The notes under the pieces are model-generated. The model had not been told where the DNA came from. It did not search any database and saw nothing but the letters and a program-made list of their open reading frames with translations. From Streptomyces koelreuteriae (GTDB lineage Bacteria; Actinomycetota; Actinomycetes; Streptomycetales; Streptomycetaceae): a DNA stretch of 64,000 bases. A program made the translations under genes and the position numbers. Shown in pieces: positions 60,515 to 64,000 of this stretch. Location of the stretch: contig NZ_CP075896.1 of assembly GCF_018604545.1 (NCBI RefSeq), forward strand, positions 7,998,001 through 8,062,000. Direction: 5' to 3'. Within the stretch, counting starts at the first letter, position 1, and each line of letters starts with the position of its first letter.

Positions 60515-62569
60515 ATGGGACGCGACCTCTCCGCCCTCTTCGACCCCGTCTCCGTCGCCGTCGTCGGAGCCAGCGACGACCCGGCCAAGTACGGCCACGC
60601 CATCGCCGCCCAGGCCGTCCGTGCAGGCGGCCGGCGCCCCGTGCACATGGTCAACCGCCGTGGCGGCACGGTGCTCGGCCGCACCGTCGCCCCCAGCCTC
60701 AGCGCCATCGGCGAACCCGTCGACCTGGCGGTGGTCTCCGTGCCCGCCGCCGGTTTCGAGGACGCCGTCGACGAGGCCCTGCGGTGCGGGGCCCGGGCGA
60801 TCGTCGCGATCACCGCCGGCTTCGCCGAGACCGGCGAGGCGGGCCGGACACGGCAGCAGGCCGTCGCCGAACGCGTCCGCGCCGCCGGTGCCGTGATGGT
60901 CGGCCCCAACTGCCTGGGGATCGCCGACAACACCACCGACCTCTTCCTGGCCTCCGACACCTTCACCCCGGGCGGTGTCGCGCTGCTCAGCCAGAGCGGC
61001 AACCTCGCCCTCGAACTCCAGCTCCGCTTCCGCCCGCACGGCCTCGGCTTCTCCCGGTTCGTGTCGCTCGGCAACCAGGCCGACGTCACCCTCGTCGACC
61101 TGCTCGCCGACTGCGCCCGCCACGAGGGCACCCGGGCCATCGCGGTCTACGCCGAGGACTTCGGCGACGGACGCGCCTTCGCCGAGGCCGCCGCCGACGC
61201 CGGAAAGCCGGTGGTGCTCCTCACCGCCGGGCGCGGGGACGCCTCCGCGCGCAGCGCGCAGTCGCACACCGGCGCGCTCACCACCTCGGCCGATGTGGTG
61301 AGCGCGGCCTGCCGGGACGCCGGTGTGGAACTGGTCGCCACCCCGCGTGAACTCACCGTCGCGTTGGCCGCGTTGGGCGGTGGACGCCGGGCGGCCGGAG
61401 ACCGGGTGGCCGTACTCACGGACGGCGGCGGGCACGGCGTCGTCGCCGCCGACGCCGTGGAGGCGGCCGGGCTGGCCGTGCCCGAACTCCGGGAGCCGAC
61501 CAGGCGACAGCTCCGCGAAGCCCTCTGGGAGCCGTCGGCCGTCGTCAACCCGGTGGACCTCGCCGGGATGGGCGAGCAGGACCCCGGCTCGTACGCCGAG
61601 ACCGTCGATGCCCTCCTGGCGGCCGAGGAGGTCGACGCCGTGCTGATGACCGGCTACTTCGGCGGCTACGCGGCCGCCGGAGGCGGTCTCGGCGGTGGCG
61701 GTGCGGCGCTCGCGGCCGGGGAACAGGACGCCGCGCGCCTCATCGCCGCCCGGCACCGGGCCACCGCCAAACCCATCGTGGTGCAGTCGATGTACCCCGA
61801 GTCCCCGAGCTGCCGCACGCTCGCCGCCGCCGGCATACCGGTCTTCGCCGCCACCGAGGACGCGGCCCGCGCCCTCGCCGCGACCGCTCCCGTCGGCCGC
61901 CGCACCGGGGTCACACCGCTGCCCCGGCCGGCGTCCCCGCTGCGCGAGAGCGGCTACCTGGAGACCCGCAGAGCCCTGGAGGAAGCCGGACTCGCCTTCC
62001 CCGCCGCCCGCGAGGTCCACGACGAGGCCGAACTCCACGCAGTCACAGAGGAGTTCGGAGGGCCGTACGTCCTCAAGGCCCTCCACCTCCTGCACAAGTC
62101 CGACGCCGGGGGAGTGGCACTCGGCCTGGCCGGGCCCGGCGAACTGCTCGCCGCCTTCCGCGAGATGCGTGCCCGGCTCGGTGCCTCCTCCTACTCCGTG
62201 GAGGCCATGGCCGACCTGACCGACGGCATCGAGCTGATCGTGGGCGTCAACCGGGACCCCCGCTTCGGCCCCGTCGCCATGGTGGGCCTGGGCGGTGTGC
62301 TGGCGGAGGCTCTGCACGACGTCGCCTTCACCCTCGCCCCCGTCTCCGCCGACCGGGCCGAGACCCTGCTGCGCGGACTGCGCACCGCCGCTCTGCTCGA
62401 CGGGGTGCGGGGCAAGCCACCCGTCGACGTCGTCGCCGCCGCGAAGGCCGTCGAGACGATCACGGCGTTTGCCGCCGCCCACCCGGAGATCGCCGAGATC
62501 GAGGTCAACCCCCTGCTCGTACGCCCCGACGGCGTGCTCGCCCTCGACTCCCGAGCCGTACTCGCCTGA
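60515..62569 (+). CDS. NDP-forming acyl-CoA synthetase (acetate--CoA ligase family)
   Basis: A 684-residue fusion of the alpha and beta subunits of ADP-forming acyl-CoA synthetases. The CoA-binding start is VAVVGASDDPAKYGHAIAAQ, followed by GPNCLGIADNTTDLF and the phosphohistidine His251 in SAQSHTGALTTSADVVSAAC. A C-terminal ATP-grasp domain follows (GPYVLKALHLLHKSDAGGVA; LTDGIELIVGVNRDPRFGPV; EIEVNPLLVRPDGV). It activates a carboxylic acid to its CoA thioester, here presumably the substrate of the two acyl-CoA dehydrogenases that follow. Start ATG 60515 lies one base after the ferredoxin stop. Confidence 0.9.
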   Translation: MGRDLSALFDPVSVAVVGASDDPAKYGHAIAAQAVRAGGRRPVHMVNRRGGTVLGRTVAPSLSAIGEPVDLAVVSVPAAGFEDAVDEALRCGARAIVAITAGFAETGEAGRTRQQAVAERVRAAGAVMVGPNCLGIADNTTDLFLASDTFTPGGVALLSQSGNLALELQLRFRPHGLGFSRFVSLGNQADVTLVDLLADCARHEGTRAIAVYAEDFGDGRAFAEAAADAGKPVVLLTAGRGDASARSAQSHTGALTTSADVVSAACRDAGVELVATPRELTVALAALGGGRRAAGDRVAVLTDGGGHGVVAADAVEAAGLAVPELREPTRRQLREALWEPSAVVNPVDLAGMGEQDPGSYAETVDALLAAEEVDAVLMTGYFGGYAAAGGGLGGGGAALAAGEQDAARLIAARHRATAKPIVVQSMYPESPSCRTLAAAGIPVFAATEDAARALAATAPVGRRTGVTPLPRPASPLRESGYLETRRALEEAGLAFPAAREVHDEAELHAVTEEFGGPYVLKALHLLHKSDAGGVALGLAGPGELLAAFREMRARLGASSYSVEAMADLTDGIELIVGVNRDPRFGPVAMVGLGGVLAEALHDVAFTLAPVSADRAETLLRGLRTAALLDGVRGKPPVDVVAAAKAVETITAFAAAHPEIAEIEVNPLLVRPDGVLALDSRAVLA

Positions 62570-62589
62570 CCCCACTGGAAGAGGCCCCC

Positions 62590-63762
62590 ATGGACCTGCG
62601 CTACACCCCCGAGCAGACCGATCTGAAGCGTCGCGCCGCCGACTACGCACGGCTGCTCATGCGCTACGAGGACCAGTCCGAGCAGGCGGGCGGCCCGCTG
62701 CCGCAGCAGCTCGTGACCGAACTGACCCGGGCCGCCATGGACGCCGGCGTCTACGCCATCAACATGCCCGCCGAATGGGGCGGCGCCGGGCTCAGCCTGC
62801 TCGACCAGGTCATCGTCGAGGAGGAGTTCGGCAAGGTCACCAACTGCCTGTGGGACATCCCCTGGCGGCCCGCCAACGTCCTGGCCTACGGCGACGAGCG
62901 GCAGCGCGAGAAGTACCTGCTGCCCGTGATCCGCGCGGAGAAGTTCGACGCGTTCGCGGTGACCGAGCCGGGCGCGGGATCCGACCCGTCCTCCGGCACC
63001 TCCACGGCCGACCGCACCGACGGCGGCTGGGTGCTCAACGGCGAGAAGTGGTTCGTCACCTGCGGCGACATCGCCGACTTCCTGCTGGTGCAGGCGGACG
63101 CCGGACCCGAGCGGCAGCCCACCCTGTTCTTCGTGGACCGGGCCGCGCCCGGCGTCGAGATGACCCGGGTGCCGCACTTCATGCACTCCGCCGTCAACGG
63201 GCACCCCGAGTTCACCTTCACCGACGTCTTCGTGGCCGACGAGGACGTGCTCGGCGGCGTCGGCAACGGCTACGAGCTGACCAAGGAATGGTTCACCGAC
63301 GAACGCCTGATGATCGCGGCCCGGACCGTCGGCGCGGCCGAGCGTGCCCTGCGACTCGCCCGTGACTGGGCCGTGGAGCGCGAGCAGTTCGGGGCGCCCA
63401 TCGCCTCGTACCAGCTGATCCAGGGCATGCTCGCGGACTGCGCCGTGGACATCGCCGTCAACCGCGCCTACACCCACCAGGTCGCCTGGGAGGCCGACCA
63501 GCCCGGCACCGACCGCAAGACGCTGCACGCCAAGGCCTCCACCGCCAAACTCGCCGCCAGCGAGGCCGCCGGCCGGGTCGCCGACCGCTGTCTGCAGATC
63601 TTCGGCGGCCGGGGCTACGACCGCACCTACCCCGTCGAGCGCATGTACCGCGAACTGCGCGTCGACCGGATCTGGGAGGGCACCTCCGAGATCCAGCGGC
63701 TGATCATCGCCAACGAGCTCATCAAGCGCGGCACCCGCGCCCTCGCCCTGCCCACGCACTGA
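62590..63762 (+). CDS. Acyl-CoA dehydrogenase
   Basis: A 390-residue acyl-CoA dehydrogenase from ATG 62590 (GGAAGAGG upstream). Motifs: MDLRYTPEQTDLKRRAADYA, VTEPGAGSDPSSGTSTADRT (FAD-binding), WFVTCGDIADFLLVQAD, ADCAVDIAVNRAYTHQVAWE, and the catalytic-Glu and FAD region YPVERMYRELRVDRIWEGTS. It introduces an alpha,beta double bond into a CoA thioester. The pairing with a second, similar dehydrogenase gene directly downstream suggests either a heteromeric enzyme or two steps of one pathway, and the ligase upstream supplies the CoA ester. Confidence 0.92.
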   Translation: MDLRYTPEQTDLKRRAADYARLLMRYEDQSEQAGGPLPQQLVTELTRAAMDAGVYAINMPAEWGGAGLSLLDQVIVEEEFGKVTNCLWDIPWRPANVLAYGDERQREKYLLPVIRAEKFDAFAVTEPGAGSDPSSGTSTADRTDGGWVLNGEKWFVTCGDIADFLLVQADAGPERQPTLFFVDRAAPGVEMTRVPHFMHSAVNGHPEFTFTDVFVADEDVLGGVGNGYELTKEWFTDERLMIAARTVGAAERALRLARDWAVEREQFGAPIASYQLIQGMLADCAVDIAVNRAYTHQVAWEADQPGTDRKTLHAKASTAKLAASEAAGRVADRCLQIFGGRGYDRTYPVERMYRELRVDRIWEGTSEIQRLIIANELIKRGTRALALPTH

Positions 63763-63791
63763 CTCCCCATCCTTCACCAGCGAGGACTTCC

Positions 63792-64000
63792 ATGGACTTC
63801 CGTCTCACCCCGCGCCAGGCACAGCTCAAGGCCGAGGCGCGCGCCCTCACCGACTTCATCGCCACCTACGAGACCCAGTGCGAGGAGGACAACGGCCTGC
63901 CCGCCGACGCCCACGCCAAGGTCCGTGACGCCGTCCTCGACGCCGGACTCCAGGCCGTCAACATGCCCGCCGAGTGGGGCGGCGCCGGACTCACCATCGC
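63792..64000 (+). CDS. Second acyl-CoA dehydrogenase, N-terminal part only
   Basis: From ATG 63792 (AGCGAGGAC upstream) the frame is open to the window end. It begins MDFRLTPRQAQLKAEARALT and continues through DAGLQAVNMPAEWGGAGLTI, clearly paralogous to the gene before it, where the matching stretch is DAGVYAINMPAEWGGAGLSL. The catalytic part lies outside the window. It starts 29 bases after the previous stop, in the same operon. Confidence 0.88.
   Translation, partial: MDFRLTPRQAQLKAEARALTDFIATYETQCEEDNGLPADAHAKVRDAVLDAGLQAVNMPAEWGGAGLTI

Noticed and set aside
59957..62650. An 897-codon minus-strand frame
   Set aside because: Antisense to the ferredoxin, acyl-CoA ligase and NuoF-like genes; Gly/Val-rich composition typical of a GC-rich shadow frame.

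Overview
The window is high-GC, densely packed actinomycete chromosome, almost certainly Streptomyces or a close relative. The grounds are the codon bias, frequent GTG starts, many 1-4 base stop/start overlaps, Tat-type lipoproteins, and typical Streptomyces families (GAF-type sensor, LLM monooxygenases, ROK, RamB-like and Lrp/AsnC regulators, type I PKS). I found no rRNA, tRNA, CRISPR array, integrase or transposase. The content is accessory and catabolic rather than housekeeping.

Layout. 1-5.9 kb: a truncated PDC/PAS/GAF membrane sensor next to an orphan Tat-lipoprotein solute-binding protein, two tail-to-tail overlapping GNAT acetyltransferases, a VOC protein and a secreted trypsin-like protease. 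5.9-10.2 kb: a leftward operon of aldo/keto reductase, HpcH/HpaI aldolase, 2-hydroxyacid dehydrogenase and an Nramp-fold carrier that lacks the metal-binding motif. 10.6-11.5 kb: a secreted endonuclease/phosphatase-fold hydrolase. 11.5-23.7 kb: a compact leftward natural-product locus. It has a 2690-residue one-protein PKS (ligase-ACP-KS-AT-DH-KR-ACP-TE), a translationally coupled flavin halogenase, an aromatic-amino-acid-lyase-fold protein without the Ala-Ser-Gly MIO triad, and a type-I binding-protein fold without a signal peptide.

24-32 kb: an organosulfur-type region with four LLM oxidoreductases and a GST-like protein. It carries two oppositely oriented Cys-containing leader peptides sharing one motif, and two deletion scars: a divergent TetR/monooxygenase pair that lost both 5-prime halves, and an in-frame ROK-regulator/ABC-ATPase chimera. 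32-37 kb: a secreted small protein, a serpin, and a DHA2 efflux pump divergent from a TetR regulator with a near-perfect double operator. 37-43 kb: the glyoxylate-bypass operon aceA-aceB-3-hydroxyacyl-CoA dehydrogenase, divergent from a RamB/ScfR-like regulator, then a small P-loop kinase. 43-46.3 kb: a LysR regulator, a 3-hydroxyisobutyrate-dehydrogenase/NTF2-like fusion, a cytidine-deaminase-like protein, and a third scar (frameshifted GntR joined to a truncated, nonsense-bearing SDR).

46.3-64 kb: amine/acid catabolism. An amidase and a second metal-motif-less Nramp-fold carrier lie divergent from a two-HTH Lrp/AsnC protein. A complete polyamine-type ABC importer sits with an amine oxidase and an aldehyde dehydrogenase, and a Rieske oxygenase lies just upstream. 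Divergent from the Rieske gene is an operon of a small unknown, a NuoF-like flavoprotein, a 3Fe-4S ferredoxin, an NDP-forming acyl-CoA ligase and two acyl-CoA dehydrogenases (the last cut by the window edge). Two TetR-type operator boxes lie between these divergent operons, but no cognate regulator is in the window.

All functions are read from the sequence and family knowledge; no database search was run.
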